DNA of 64,000 bases from Eretmocerus hayati (GCA_029851415.1 CM056741.1:177489021-177553020); one strand, 5' to 3'. Shown: positions 46,701-55,053, counted from the stretch's first letter. The notes: generated from the sequence alone by a model not told the origin. Translations and numbers: made by a program.

Positions 46701-49700
46701 ATCTAATCTTTAGGTTGAACTTGTATGAATAGGCTTTTGATCCTAAAGTAAGAATCACTATTTCATCTATAAGTATGTATTCCTTGAGGATAGATCTACA
46801 TTAAGTAAAAAGGCAGATACGGGATCGCTATAGTCAACGCATATTATTAGTCATCGATAAAATTGAGTCAATATTCTATTCACCTTTGCTTCCCAGATCC
46901 CGTATTGAACAGCCCTGAACATAATATTGGTGCTTTGGAAATGAAAAAACAGCAATTGCTGGAAGAACTAGCACGTGAGGGACCCACTCCTGTGATGACA
47001 CTACACGAGCAAACTACAGGAGAGGGTGAATTGGTAGATGATACGCAAGATCAACTTGTAGAACTAACACATGAGAAACCTACGCCTGTGGAACCTACTT
47101 TTGTGGTGACGCGACACGAGCAAACTACAGAAGAGGGTGAATTGATATGTGACGAGGAAGATCAGAGTAAGTTTTGATTGTATGATCACTTTTACACTAA
47201 AACGAACATTGGTGATTGAGTTTGAAAAACGCGGAATTCTCACGGAGAGCAGAGTCGGATGATTTCTTAAAATGAGTCAACGTTTGTCTCTTATAAGAAT
47301 CTTAAATTTGAACTTTTAGTGAATCGGAGAAATAGTATGAGTTTCTATAGCTCCATGCATCTCCTAGTTAAAGATTTTGGTACTCTAGACATGAGGATTT
47401 CGTTGTGTCCGGGTCAAAAAAAATTGTCTATCTTGTGTTGGAATAATTTATTACATTGATAGGTTTATAGCTTTGATGGTCAAATTTGTCCTTTTGGCAC
47501 ATTTCCTACCCCGTTGATTATGCAATTCCTTCCCCGGTCGACTCGGAGTCAAAATGCTGAGTATTCGAGGTGGGATATCGTTACGATCGAGTATATGACA
47601 AATGGTCTTGAGCCCAACAGTGCCCCTATCATCTATGTGACCGAGACTAGATCATTATGACGTTTTTTCGAGGGTCACGGAAATATAACATATCTACCTT
47701 TAACAAGCTCGTATGGTTTTGGATCGAGTTGGCCGAAGATATATCTCTTAGTACCACCAAACTACACTGGAAAAAAAACCAAATCGATTCATTCGAGTCA
47801 TATTGCTACACTCTAATTTGTATGTCGCGGATAGGACCTATTTTTTGCACCCCTCGAAAAAAACTCGCAGATTTTGGCTTCGTTCGTCGGGTTATTCCAA
47901 TTTAATGTCCGTGCTGCACTGAAAACCTACCCGCAACGGTGGCTGGGGCACCTTGGTGTCTCAGCCCTGGGGTCTGACGAGCTCCTGGTCCCAGTTAGCA
48001 CCCGCCGGAGCGTGGAGACCGCACATCTCCATCCGGCACCACGGGAAGGGGTGAGTCTAGGGACTTGCATTGGAATCGTCTCCGGACGATAACAATGCGA
48101 GACTAGACGACTCATCCAGCCACTCGGAGGGGCTCCCTGGGCTCCAAAGAAGCCTAGAAGAGTCCCAAACCCCCCACCGAGGGGTGGATTCGGCCTTGTG
48201 CTGGGGCCGAACCCGAAATCCGGTAGTCGGGGACGAGGACTGAGTCATTCCCGAACCACTCGTGGATCGGTGATGGCCGCCCTCCAAACCGACACGCTGA
48301 CAGGGCGTATATCTGCCCCACGCCCATGGGGGCAAGCTGGGGTGGAGGCTAAAGCCGGGCACCCGGGATATAAAAGTCAAATTCCTGCACCGAAAACCTA
48401 AGCCTAATCTGAATCAAACGAAACGGTACCCAAGGCGAATTAGTCTTCCGTTTACATGTAAAGCTCTCTCTGTGCACAGAAAAGCTCGAGAGGGTATTTC
48501 AAGGTGTCACGGAATGTGACATGATTTTTCAGGGCAGAATGTTCGTGCCAATCTCACCACGGGAAACTCGAGCGGAAACTTGCATTATGCGGGTATGAAA
48601 TTACTACTCCAGATGTAAGCTTTGGAATGGCCTGTCGCCGAAATACAATATCTCTCGTTACATAGTGAAACTAAGAGCTTGAGGCTACGTTTTGAAGAAA
48701 GGGCAAGCGAAAGACCTCGTTTTGGAGTATAAATCGGTGTCTTGAGTATAAAAAATAGCTCATGTCATCACTCAAAACTATTTCCGTTGGTTGTAAATGT
48801 TGGTAGCTGATGAATCCAAAAATAGATTGAACCTATCACTCATAATTTGAAAATGGCAGCTCGACCAGACATCAAATTCAATAGTTTCCGTAAAATTGCT
48901 CATCCAGGTACTCTTCTGTATAAAGAATTTTCCGTCGGCATGACGAGAAATTCTGATAAATTTTTTGACATCAAACGCCTGTTGACATAAATTTGGGATT
49001 AATGTCAAAAAGTTTACTACAATTTTTTCCTCGTGTCGAGGCTGTTGTGTTCGTTATAATCGTTGAACTGGCAGATTATGACAGCACTCGAGGCTATATC
49101 TATCGATCTATTAGATAGTCTGAAAACATTTGGTGAATTTTGTTGCTGTCCTTGTACTGAGTGGATAGAAAATTTGTATTGCTTATTGTGAGGTTCATTT
49201 ATTATACATGCATAGTTGTTGTAACTTCTACGTGATATCTCTGTTTCCCAACAAAAGCTTTGGGTCATTTTGTAATTTTTTTCCTTTCGATATCGCGAAA
49301 GATGAAATTTATCGAATTTCCTAAAGCGGATGAAGGTGATATTAAAATGAGGTGCGGACAAACAATGAGTGAATTCAATTTCTTGCAATAATTTGCCCGT
49401 AAAATTGGTTTAGCATTGAATTTTACTAACCCCTGTAAACATTTTCGGAGGTCTAATGACAGAGGAAAGAGCCACCATCTATATGTTTGGATCGATAAAC
49501 CCAGAACTTATGAAAAATATCTCCAAGAACTAGTTAACTTCGAATTTTGTGTACTGTCAATGGAGCGACTCATGTCGGTTATACCTATGTAGATCATCGG
49601 ATATGTATCTATAGATTATACGTGTAAAGACGAATTTCTGCAAAAGATGCGGATCATTAAAATCGTCGGAATCAATTGTTTTAATCGTGATATAAAAAGC

Positions 49701-49964
49701 TATATTTATTTTCTTCCAGATTCTCCAGGTGGTATATCTCCCTCGATTCTACGAGTATTATATGAGGGAAATTCGTGCTGGGAACGAGATGTTGTATATT
49801 CGGGTGATCAAGATCTAGGAACAGGCATTGAAAGACTGTTTACCGAAGATCTAGAATACGATCCGGTTGCAACGGCAGTTCTGCGAGTGATGAATCAGTT
49901 GGAAAGGAGAAACCAACAATTGTCGCAACGAAGAATTTGTCAGAGAAGAGAGTCATCCATTTAG
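25786..49964 (+). CDS. Predicted secreted charged protein, many symmetric phase-1 exons
   Basis: Nine exons read by eye: 25786-25867, 29785-29898, 33086-33205, 43805-43936, 44009-44101, 45257-45382, 46897-47166, 48533-48592 and 49720-49964, giving 413 residues. Every internal exon is a multiple of three long with phase 1 at both ends (114, 120, 132, 93, 126, 270, 60 bp), so any could be skipped without frame loss. Exon 1 encodes a signal peptide (MKLLIFLIICIS) and a short linker. The mature protein is rich in Lys, Glu, Asp and Gln with no recognised domain: an alpha-helical charged segment (ERFHQELEDLKALLDKLKRR), Lys-rich linkers, an exon with two diverged repeats around EQTTGEGEL / EQTTEEGEL, and a terminal exon containing one Cys pair candidate (NSCWERD, RICQRR). 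AATAAA overlaps the end (49966), two bases past the stop. The 45257 acceptor lacks a pyrimidine tract and the 48533 exon is short, so those two are least sure; more exons may be hidden in the long introns. Family unknown; secretion is inferred from the leader. Confidence 0.62.
26040..26790. repeat. Foldback element (750 bp) in intron 1 of the secreted gene
   Basis: Arms 26040-26320 and 26510-26790 are reverse complements at high identity: GAACAAAATTGTCACCAAAA pairs with its complement near 26738, GGAGCAATCCCCTTTTTT near 26153 with AAAAAAGGGGATTGCTCC near 26650, and GAATCTCAATATTTTCC with GGAAAATATTGAGATTC. The spacer is about 190 bp. Confidence 0.75.
26794..27662. repeat. Second foldback, abutting the previous one
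   Basis: Outer blocks GACGGCATTTTGACC / GGCCAAAATGCCGTC and ATAGCTATGGCTCTGGGAG / CTCCCAGAGTCATAGCTAT are inverted, about 780 bp apart, with weaker pairing inward. It starts within a few bases of the end of the preceding foldback. Confidence 0.6.
28190..28837. repeat. Near-perfect 650-bp palindrome
   Basis: Arms of about 310 bp (28190-28500 and 28530-28837) differ at only scattered positions: GGTCTCATCGATCTTGAAGG pairs with its complement near 28800, ATGGATGTGTAAATATTGAA with TTCAATATTTACACATCCAT, and CCTGTCGA near the loop with TCGACAGG. The best-preserved inverted repeat in the window; a transcript of this intron would fold to long double-stranded RNA. Confidence 0.85.
30004..30612 (+). 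mobile_element. Foldback MITE, family 1, copy 1
   Basis: 609 bp beginning CACCAAACAGTGAATGTTGC and ending CTCTGTTTGGTG. The arms carry many AACGTT motifs (GGAACGTTCC and similar). A unique core around 30200-30400 includes a TTATTTATTTATTTAAC run. The same core, inverted, is in the second copy at 31239-31854, which proves a mobile family. It lies in an intron of the secreted gene. Confidence 0.8.
31239..31854 (-). mobile_element. Foldback MITE, family 1, copy 2 (inverted)
   Basis: 616 bp with termini CACCAAACAGTGAATGTTGC and GCAACATTCACTGTTTGGTG. The core is the reverse complement of that in copy 1: ACATGTCCACTTAGTACAAG here against CTTGTACTAAGTGGACATGT there. It lies 627 bp from copy 1 in opposite orientation. 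Confidence 0.8.
31973..33016. mobile_element. Foldback element, family 2 (1.04 kb)
   Basis: Termini ACAAGGGGAGGTCCAACCTT and its exact complement at 32997-33016. Arms of about 230 bp continue through CGGAACACGGATCT, TGGGCCTCCTATT and GATGAATTCCACGCCAAAGC, with an unpaired core of about 580 bp. The right end is only 69 bp from the exon at 33086. Confidence 0.75.
33512..33672. mobile_element. 161-bp MITE with ~55-bp inverted repeats
   Basis: Ends TTTAAGGCCCGAATTTATAG and CTATAAATTCGAGCCTAAA. Pairing continues through GTCGTAATCC and GGATAAGCTAATCCGAGG, leaving a loop of about 50 bp. It is nested in the left part of the larger TIR element. Confidence 0.7.
33801..34175 (+). repeat. 5' LTR of the BEL/Pao element
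   Basis: Starts TGTTTGGATC and ends TTAAACA. TATATAAG at 33987 is a likely promoter, with transcription starting near 34010 at GCAGTAGC. AATAAA at about 34113 is the likely polyadenylation signal. Confidence 0.95.
34177..34195 (+). other. Primer-binding site, tRNA-Tyr type
   Basis: TGGTCCTTCGAGCCGGATT begins one base after the 5' LTR. It is complementary to CCA plus the acceptor and T-arm 3' side of insect tRNA-Tyr, whose 5' end is CCTTCGA. Confidence 0.75.
34430..34750 (+). repeat. Three ~120-bp degenerate repeats in the BEL leader
   Basis: Each unit has GAGCTG, then a CGGCGGGCAG-like block (TATGGCGGGCAG, CATGGCGGGCAG, CACGGCGGGCAG), then ATTCGAATC or a variant, then ACTTGC/ACTTAC-TTTCTCAA-type and AATCATCGAG blocks. 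They lie in the untranslated leader before gag; the shared GGCGGGCAG resembles the GACGGGCAG tract before the 3' LTR. Confidence 0.65.
34925..38377 (+). CDS. BEL/Pao gag-pol polyprotein, N-terminal part to RNase H
   Basis: 1150 residues in one frame. Order: charged N-terminal gag region with an acidic run (residues 60-75); DUF1759 gag domain from about residue 137 (LPKFNGDYGSWVKFRD); paired CCHC-like knuckles at about 372-400 (CFNCLSGTHRSWDC, CKKCGRKH); DUF1758 retroviral-type aspartic protease near 455 (CRAFLDSCSQ, where the family often has D[ST]G/S); reverse transcriptase at about 755-890 with catalytic SADVSKMF and HVDDSLTG; and RNase H from about 1049 (FHGFSDASDEAYGA, FWTDSTV). The reading frame fails just after FWTDSTV at about 38328, ending in an unrelated tail and stop. 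The element's own product would therefore lack integrase unless translated by frameshift. Confidence 0.93.
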   Translation: MEKLKSDRGRVKAKLTRFTNELNSGIFNDNIATLRVRLERCETFLKEFEVIQDQIDELISDEEEPEEQQIQENENYRIEFENAFCTTIGIARELIRKFDLREATETMRAQTPSSVNLNVPTENVNNRPSLNLPKISLPKFNGDYGSWVKFRDTFISMVHEQDFKKIHKFHYLNDAVSGEAAKCIESLGLSEDNYDSAWNTLLKRYDDAHELIHHHVSGLFNAPAVNRNPATELRLLLDTVNSHMLCLKSLKQPTEHWDILIMYLLTTKLNVSIRNDWEKHLSIQTGKGTLDDMRTFLDNHCKYLQKVSTKTVSSESKDEKFPKRFNSNFKSFAVTNKVCNMCNGAHALYACEDFKKLSVNDRYQKVIEFKICFNCLSGTHRSWDCKFGGCKKCGRKHNSLLHSDQSPQAAQPQSQTLSKPKTENSNSSGSQTTLCARVNKSKSSYVLLPTASVFIFDDHGNQHQCRAFLDSCSQPHIISSEFCDKLGLKKSKCNSNITGIEQSGRGAEFQVTIKFKSRTTNYSKTITCMVLSKISENFPSTSFDTATIEIPPGIELADPEFDQSKPIDLLIGAALFYELECIGRIKLANNQPIFKKTLLGWVVAGDVYKESTFQSDELICNLIQDDNLSKQLEKLWLIENCFTEHAKSRIVKDDFSEKHFIANTTRDASGRFEVAIPFIEEQLPLLGDSKEIALKRFLAMENKLERDPVLRAGYVDFMNDYLLHKHMSEVTHCDDNILHCYLPHHAVFKEDSLTTKLRVVFDCSAKTSTGLSLNDVQHVGPPVNDKLFCILIRFRRHRYVISADVSKMFRQILVRQQDRAMQRILWRENCQMPMKIFELNTVTPGTASGTFLATRCVYELGVKAENEFPLAAQAIQNDIHVDDSLTGADSIEEAIQLKCNMQTILESAGMEMHKWASNDERIVPRDKSISSQNSVDMNGDTEPKTLGLYWIAGSDTLKYKVKRTKISKFTKRVILSIVSQIFDPLGLVGPAIIQAKIILQKLWKLNLEWDESLPEDAYTSWLSIYEDLMSINDLVIPRHVVASDHVTLEFHGFSDASDEAYGACIYVCSVNSSGLRFSQLLCAKSRVAPAKGLGTPRLELLGAVLLAQLSDTVSTSMKVNMDKWFFWTDSTVTLIGGKNSLQIEFLRFKN
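38329..40164 (+). pseudogene. BEL/Pao pol, C-terminal part: RNase H end, integrase, DUF5641
   Basis: Open from 38329 in a frame different from that of the upstream polyprotein; the first internal ATG is at 38455. It continues the RNase H tail (FVANRVSEIQEL, HDNPADIISRG). It then has the H2C2 zinc-binding integrase N-terminus (HLRLLHAG...CVICFKAQ), the integrase core with D in NCGVDYAGPF, D in IHCDNAKNF and E in GGLWESAVK, and ends in DUF5641 (FLIGDSL, FWKRWHREYLPQLQ, PLGRIVQCHPGRD). All catalytic residues are present. The join to the upstream frame is missing roughly 20-30 nt that other BEL elements encode between the TDST motif and the RW...F.ANR block. It is therefore a deletion, not a programmed frameshift site; no slippery sequence is seen. 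Confidence 0.9.
40393..40767 (+). repeat. 3' LTR of the BEL/Pao element
   Basis: 375 bp, no difference from the 5' LTR found by reading both copies. Confidence 0.95.
41801..41862. repeat. 62-bp palindrome
   Basis: GATGCACTACAGA and its complement TCTGTAGTGCATC close a hairpin whose centre is CCCACCGGTGGG; only a few bases mismatch. It may be a minimal MITE or fused terminal repeats. Confidence 0.6.
41893..43277. mobile_element. Foldback element carrying palindrome modules
   Basis: Outer inverted ends ATCTTATCTCGG (41893) and CCGAGATAAGAT (43266-43277), then CATTCCGTGAAAATCACTT / AAGTGATTTTCACGGAAT. A second, inner inverted pair (42112-42185 and 42366-42437) shares GGGATTCCGAAA and GCGCATGC. 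The modular palindromes at 42600-43220 lie inside it. Confidence 0.55.
42600..43220. repeat. Modular palindromic repeat cluster B
   Basis: Contains two CCCTCGCCTGCGGCTCGGG blocks (42717 and 42923), the GCTCAGAAGCGAGCTACAACC segment also present in cluster A, a GTGCGCAAATGAGTCATTTGC hairpin, and a GCCCATTTTGGGC pair around GACATGTCTG. Borders are again ATAGTATG/ATACTATT-like sequences. Confidence 0.65.
44430..45240. repeat. Modular palindromic repeat cluster C
   Basis: Begins with the GTGCGTAAAGC/GCTTTACGCAC hairpin (44448-44469). Next is the TTACGTAACAAGTGCGAGAAG nested hairpin (44513-44595), the 285-bp module copy 2, then shorter modules with CGACCCTCGCC and CGACCCTTGC borders. It ends about 15-50 bp before the exon at 45257. 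Confidence 0.7.
44602..44884 (+). repeat. 285-bp palindromic module, copy 2
   Basis: TTTGCAACTGTGCGCGAAGTTG to CAACTTCGCGCACACAGTTGC, same block order as copy 1, with the CRE-like TGACGTGACATCA at 44697. Visibly very similar to the copies at 17376 and 62542. Confidence 0.75.
45530..46635. repeat. Foldback-like inverted repeat (1.1 kb)
   Basis: GGGTGGGCCGAAAAA at 45535 and following sequence (GTTACGCCTGGGGT, GCATGTAGATGGA) pair imperfectly with TCCATCCGCATG, ACCTCAGACGCGAC and TTTTTCACCCAC at 46565-46628. A further GGGTGGGCC-AAAA unit lies inside at 46101. Old and degraded. Confidence 0.5.
47925..48400. repeat. GC-rich island, possible retrotransposon 5' region
   Basis: About 475 bp of markedly GC-rich sequence in AT-rich surroundings, with no long frame, ending at GGGATATAAAAGTCAAATTC. 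Such GC-rich noncoding blocks are typical of 5' untranslated regions of non-LTR retrotransposons, but no diagnostic motif is present; identity unknown. Confidence 0.35.
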
Positions 49965-49965
49965 C

Positions 49966-49971
49966 AATAAA
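49966..49971 (+). terminator. Polyadenylation signal of the secreted-protein gene
   Basis: AATAAA begins two bases after the TAG stop; this places a very short 3' untranslated region unless a distal signal is used. Confidence 0.5.
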
Positions 49972-50935
49972 TGTTGAGGATTATTATCTTCATTGTTTCT
50001 AGAAGAGATTGCAATGTATAGGCCTGGCAATATATGTATTTTTTTCAACAACTTCAAGCCCTTAGAAGTCAGCATCAAATCGATTCACATAAGATAAGTA
50101 TATTATAATCATTCATTGAAAAATGGGCAGGATGCATATGAAGAGGTCGATCCTATTGGTTGACATTCGGTCACGTCTTCATGAAATAAAAAATAAAGTT
50201 CAGACAATATACATCATTATCGTCTTATTTCTCAAGCCCACACCTGTAGACACCATCCCTCTTTTATTAGTTTTGGATCCTTTCATGGCATCTGTACAAA
50301 GAAAGCAATGAGTGCATGCACATACGTATATATAGATACAACATGAAAATTCTGCCACATTATCTGGAATTTTGGATCTTTTCATTGGGTGAGAAGCTGA
50401 TAACATGAGGCATCACGTCGTTCAACAATTACCCTGACAATAAAAAGACTGTTGAAACCAACCATAACGTAGTTGAATGTTTTGTCAGTCAGTGACGTTC
50501 ATAGTTTTTTCAACTATCTTAGTACATTGAGACCTTGAGATTAAAGTGAATAGTTAAGGTTATTAAAATTGAGAGCTTTGAAAAAGAGACCTCTGAATTA
50601 ATGTATCATTCCCAATCTAACGCGAGTAAAGATTCTAAGTATCCCAGGTGTGAGAAACGCTAATATTTCAATCCGAGATACGGATGTGTGCGCATCGTTT
50701 ACATATACCTTTTTAAATTCAAATTTGTGAATATTACTCTTATCCCTCAAAGATAAGTTCGGTCGGAAACAATATTAGCCTATTCATCGAGTCTGAAAGA
50801 GTCATGGTCATAAAAATTAGTTCTCATCATAACTTTAAAATGCTCTTATTTTGACCCTCAAGAAAATTTTTAAAACAGTATATCTCAAGATAAATATGGA
50901 TAACTGATAGATTGAATGATGAAAACTAATTTTGG
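49972..50935. other. Intergenic, nothing recognised
   Basis: AT-rich, no frame or repeat that can be supported. Confidence 0.4.
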
Positions 50936-51120
50936 GAGGCAGCGGTGTTATAGAGCTCTTGTCTTACAATCGAAAGGTCGTAGGTTCGATCTCCGCAGCC
51001 AGCAGCACTGAGAAATTTTCCAAAAGGCGTTTATCGGGGTTTCGGTGGTTCGGAATTCTCTTTAAATTGTAGGTCCAGTGGAGATGTAATATTCACTTTC
51101 CGAACACTTAGCTTCAATAA
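50936..51120 (+). mobile_element. tRNA-derived SINE
   Basis: The head GGCAGCGGTGTTATAGAGC...TCTTACAATCGAAAGGTCG ends in a good polymerase III B box, GGTTCGATCTC (50983-50993), and CCGCAGCCAGCAG. The A box is degenerate and no complete cloverleaf forms, so it is not a functional tRNA. The body that follows (CGGGGTTTCGGTGGTTCGG) is of the kind seen in insect tRNA-derived SINEs. The 3' end is uncertain. Confidence 0.55.
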
Positions 51121-52130
51121 AATAGAAATTTTGGGGATGGATTTCTCTGTCTTCTTCTATAAAGCAGCCTGTGTATAGGAGCTACAAGCACCTCTGCAGA
51201 GCACATAATTTATATTTTATAACACACCATGTTCTTGATGTTTCAAATCAACCTGGTCTCAATGAATCAAATCGAAAATCAAATAAATTTTTTTCAAAAT
51301 GGAATTGTGATAGTTGCATTTTCGCATGAATTTCTTACTCTGATTCTAATTATTCATAATCTTGGCTAACTCAGAGCACGGTCTGTGCAAGCGCTTACTA
51401 CAATTTTCGTTCTTGTAATGATGATTCTGACCGTTTTTAGCCTTGGCCAAGATAATATGAAGAGCTCCAGATCAGAAAGGTGTGTTCATTTGAGATTTTC
51501 AAAAACTTGCTCTATAGTATTTTAGAGGCTGTTTCATTTGAAATCACTGTGCGGGAAAATTCAAGTGATATTATTCGAAAGAAAACTCATAAATACGAAA
51601 CAATAATAATTCTTGCCTAAATAAAAATAAGAATTTTTTGAAAATCTGAAATGGACTCATACCGTCCTGATCTGGTACAACTATCCTCCTCTATCGGATC
51701 GATTTAGTCATCTAAATCTCTTAACCATTATTATATTCTTGATTCGGCTACATTAATGAATGTTGAAATAACACTGTTAATGGTGATAAACAAAATTCAA
51801 AAACACTATTACTAATAACATATCTTAACGGGATCCCATCGCAATAATGCATGTTTAACTCTGGAAATTGCAAATCTGGCCATTATTCGATGGCGTAATC
51901 TCAAATGTAAAAATAAATAGATATTATGTAAGAGCTGATCCAGAATTGACTCAAAATATAATTCTGCGATTCGAACAAAGAAAAAAAATCTCTAACGCAG
52001 CTTATAAGTGCGGTCTCGTGCATGTGGCGCGTGACGAATTTGAATTTTGCAACTATACCTACCTAACCTAATCTGTTTCAGTTCTGTTATTCCTCGGACA
52101 GCTTGATTGTTCCAGTTCCTTATTCCACGA
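51121..52130. other. Upstream region of RpL37
   Basis: AT-rich, no gene supported. A 67-residue frame at 51868-52071 has no recognisable features. Confidence 0.35.
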
Positions 52131-52145
52131 ATCTTCTTTTCGGAA
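52131..52145 (+). promoter_or_regulatory. 5'-TOP transcription start of RpL37
   Basis: CTTCTTTTCGG starting at about 52133 is a C followed by a pyrimidine run, the 5' terminal oligopyrimidine signature of ribosomal-protein mRNAs. It lies 30 nt before the start codon. Confidence 0.6.
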
Positions 52146-52161
52146 GTACTCTTCGTTCACC

Positions 52162-53629
52162 ATGGTGAGCCCTAAGTTTCTTGATTAAAATCCGCGTATT
52201 TTACCATAATCTTGTTCGATTTTGAAAAATTATCGCAGTGTTTTTCATTTTTTTGTCCTTCGGTATTTGTTACTTTTCGTATTTCCCGAAAATTGTGCTA
52301 TTTTGTTTTGTAAACAATCTCATTATTCGTGTAGGTTAGGATTAGTGCGGTGTTTACAGATTTCATTTATTTTTCATTCAATATTAATCAAAATTCTTGA
52401 GTTGTGCTTCTTAAGTCATTATTTCCCTCATGTTTTAATTCTGTGCAACTATTTACTATCCAAATCATGTAGTTGATAACACTTGACCAGCTGGCTCATA
52501 GTTGCCAGAGCAAAATTGATTGTTAGTAATTAGCAAAATATCATTAATTAGCAGTGTCTTTAACATTTTGTGTTTCCCTCTCTGTAGACGAAGGGTACAT
52601 CAAGCTTTGGTAAGCGGCGCAATAAGACACACACGCTGTGCAGGCGGTGTGGTCGCAGTTCTTACCACATTCAGAAATCACAATGTGCACAGTGTGGTTA
52701 TCCAAGAAAGAAGATGCGTTCCTGTAAGTATGATCCAAATTCATAGTCTTGAATGTTATCTTTCTCATACATCTTGGCATAGTCTGGAGCAATCTTTTTG
52801 AGTCCCAGTGTGTATCTAAAATGTTGATCTGCTTTAAAAGAAGGTGAAAATAGCTCTCCTCCTGAACAAGATCATTGTTTATTGGTGAAACTATTTTGTT
52901 CAGCTCTGCCTATGTAATCTTACTACATTGATGAGTCATTTGGGCATGGAATCAATTAGCTAGCTTGACATTCACTTGATTTAATCCATCTGTAAATAAT
53001 AAGCATCTACAGTATCTCATACTTTCGTTGAATTTGTCATTATTTTCAAATTTCATCATTGTTTTCAGATAACTGGTCGATCAAAGCCAAAAGGAGGAAG
53101 ACCACTGGAACTGGACGCATGCGTCACCTCAAGCTTGTGAGGCGCAAGTTCAGGTGAGAAAGTTTTCTGTTCTCTGACATACATAGTCCTGTGACCTTCA
53201 CTGTAAAACGTGTTAGCATTTCAATTACCCATGTGCACGTACAAAGTTCTTGTAACTTTCAATTCATTGTGCACTACTTCAGAATCTCAAGCTATATTCA
53301 CACACAATACGCTATTGGGATTCCTTTCAACATTTTTAATTGGCCTTCCATCATATATTATATAAATTCATGTTGGTATGAAATCTGAGTTCTGTGCCAC
53401 TCCTTCATCTTATTCTTGTATAAAACACCAATTTCTATTTCTTGAATCACCAATTGATTTTCTTAATCTGCAATTTTCACATTGTTATGCATAATGACCA
53501 CAAATGCTTTGACATACTGTCTATACACAGGTTTATATGAAGGCTATTGTGCTTATTAGAATTTTTTCCCCCAGGAATGGTTTCAGGGAAGGTTTGCCAA
53601 AACCTAAGGCTGCTGTAGCTGCCAAGTAA
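52162..53629 (+). CDS. RpL37: 60S ribosomal protein L37 (eL37), 4 exons
   Basis: Exons 52162-52164, 52588-52723, 53069-53153 and 53575-53629 give 92 residues, the normal length. Exon 1 holds only the start codon: CACCATG is followed at once by GTGAGC. The protein has the family start [18 protein letters not shown], the C4 zinc ribbon (CRRCG at 19-23 and CAQCG at 34-38), the basic rRNA-binding stretch [20 protein letters not shown] and the end [15 protein letters not shown]. It is a cytosolic large-subunit protein embedded in rRNA. AATAAA at about 53678 is the polyadenylation signal. All junction phases agree. Confidence 0.97.
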
Positions 53630-54383
53630 TTTTAATGAATTTTGTGCATATGTTCAAATTTATTATTAATACATACAATAAAAGAACACATGTTTCTGAT
53701 AAAGTCAGTATTATTGAGTTCTCATTTGACTTGGTGTGAAGGGTGATTGAGCCTCAAAATTGTGTGCACGCAGATTACGCTAATTTCTATGCTATCAAAG
53801 TCTGCTTGTACCTTGTGATATTTGAGAATTGTTATATTTGAATCAGAGATGATTCCCACAACCATGGTGAATGAATGAGATTATTTACTTTGCACAATCA
53901 TTGCCCAACAATCATTCGAACTAAAATATCGTATCATTTAGATGGTCGTGAAATACGATGTCGCGTAGTTTATCGCGTATAATAACAAATTCGAGGAAAA
54001 TGATCACATTGAATTATTTTCCCCTGTAAAATACATATACATGAGTTTCCTAGTACTATTGAAAAATGAAACTTTTTCGAGCACCGTCGGAAATCGGCGC
54101 AAATTTTGTAAAGTAAGCGTTTTACACATTTTTTTCATAGCAACAGTACTGGTTTTGATTCCATAAGCCTTTATCTGTAGGTCACTAATAAATTAGCCAA
54201 ACAGAATTTGCGTAACTGATCTCGACATACCTTATCTTCTTTGTCTGTATTTTCACTTTGAAATCCATTCTGCACAGTTGAAAAATTTCGATTTCAAACT
54301 AATTTCACTCGTGCTTTACCAAAAAACGTGCGTTGTGCCTAATTATTTGTTGCATAGCATCTTCCTAAATATTAGTTCTTCGC
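53630..54383. other. Intergenic downstream of RpL37
   Basis: Nothing recognised beyond the RpL37 polyadenylation signal. Confidence 0.4.
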
Positions 54384-55053
54384 TACATGGACACGGTGAT
54401 CAAGAAGAGCCGATTTATGAGACAGAAGAGTGTCAACCAAAACGGTGCACAGAGTGATTTTAAGCATGACAAGACGAGAAGAATGCCGTTTGAATAAAAA
54501 ATAAAGCCGCTCGAATTAAAAAATGCGAGGAAAATGGCGGTTTTAATTTTTCAGCATGGGGAAAGAAATACATTGTGAGGTTGTAGTAATCAGGGACCGG
54601 AAAGAACTTGCGTCACTTATATAGCTTTGGCGTGATTCGATAATTTTTCAAATGGTCGAACTTGTTTTGAAGCTGCTTACTTCGAAAGCTCCAAAATAAG
54701 GCTTTGCACGATAAGATTTGATTGGTTGATCTTGAATCGGGTAAGAAAATCCATATCTGAGAATTAAAACGCTTTCAACTATTTAATTTTTTTTTTTCTA
54801 TTTTTAGCTTTTGAAAAAAGTTTCAAATCAAAATCACGTCAGAAAATACCCAGATGTGCCAGAGGTATGATTGCCGTGAGAAATAGCACAAAATGCGAGC
54901 AAAGTCGCAATTTTACTCGGATTCACTAATTCTAGCTTTAATTTTGATTCAAACGGCATTCTTCACGTTTTGTCGTGATGAAAACCACCCCGGCTGCCGG
55001 ATTGGATGGCTCTTTTGTCTCATAACACGGCTCTTCGTGTCCACCGTGTAACC
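54384..55053. repeat. Foldback element (670 bp)
   Basis: Arms of about 150 bp at roughly 75% identity: GGACACGGTGATCAAGAAGAGCC against GGCTCTTCGTGTCC, and GAAGAATGCCGTTTGAAT (54478) against ATTCAAACGGCATTCTTC (54947). No frame inside. Confidence 0.65.

Noticed and set aside
50936..51005. Functional tRNA gene
   Set aside because: Good B box but degenerate A box, and no full cloverleaf or sensible anticodon; better read as a SINE head.
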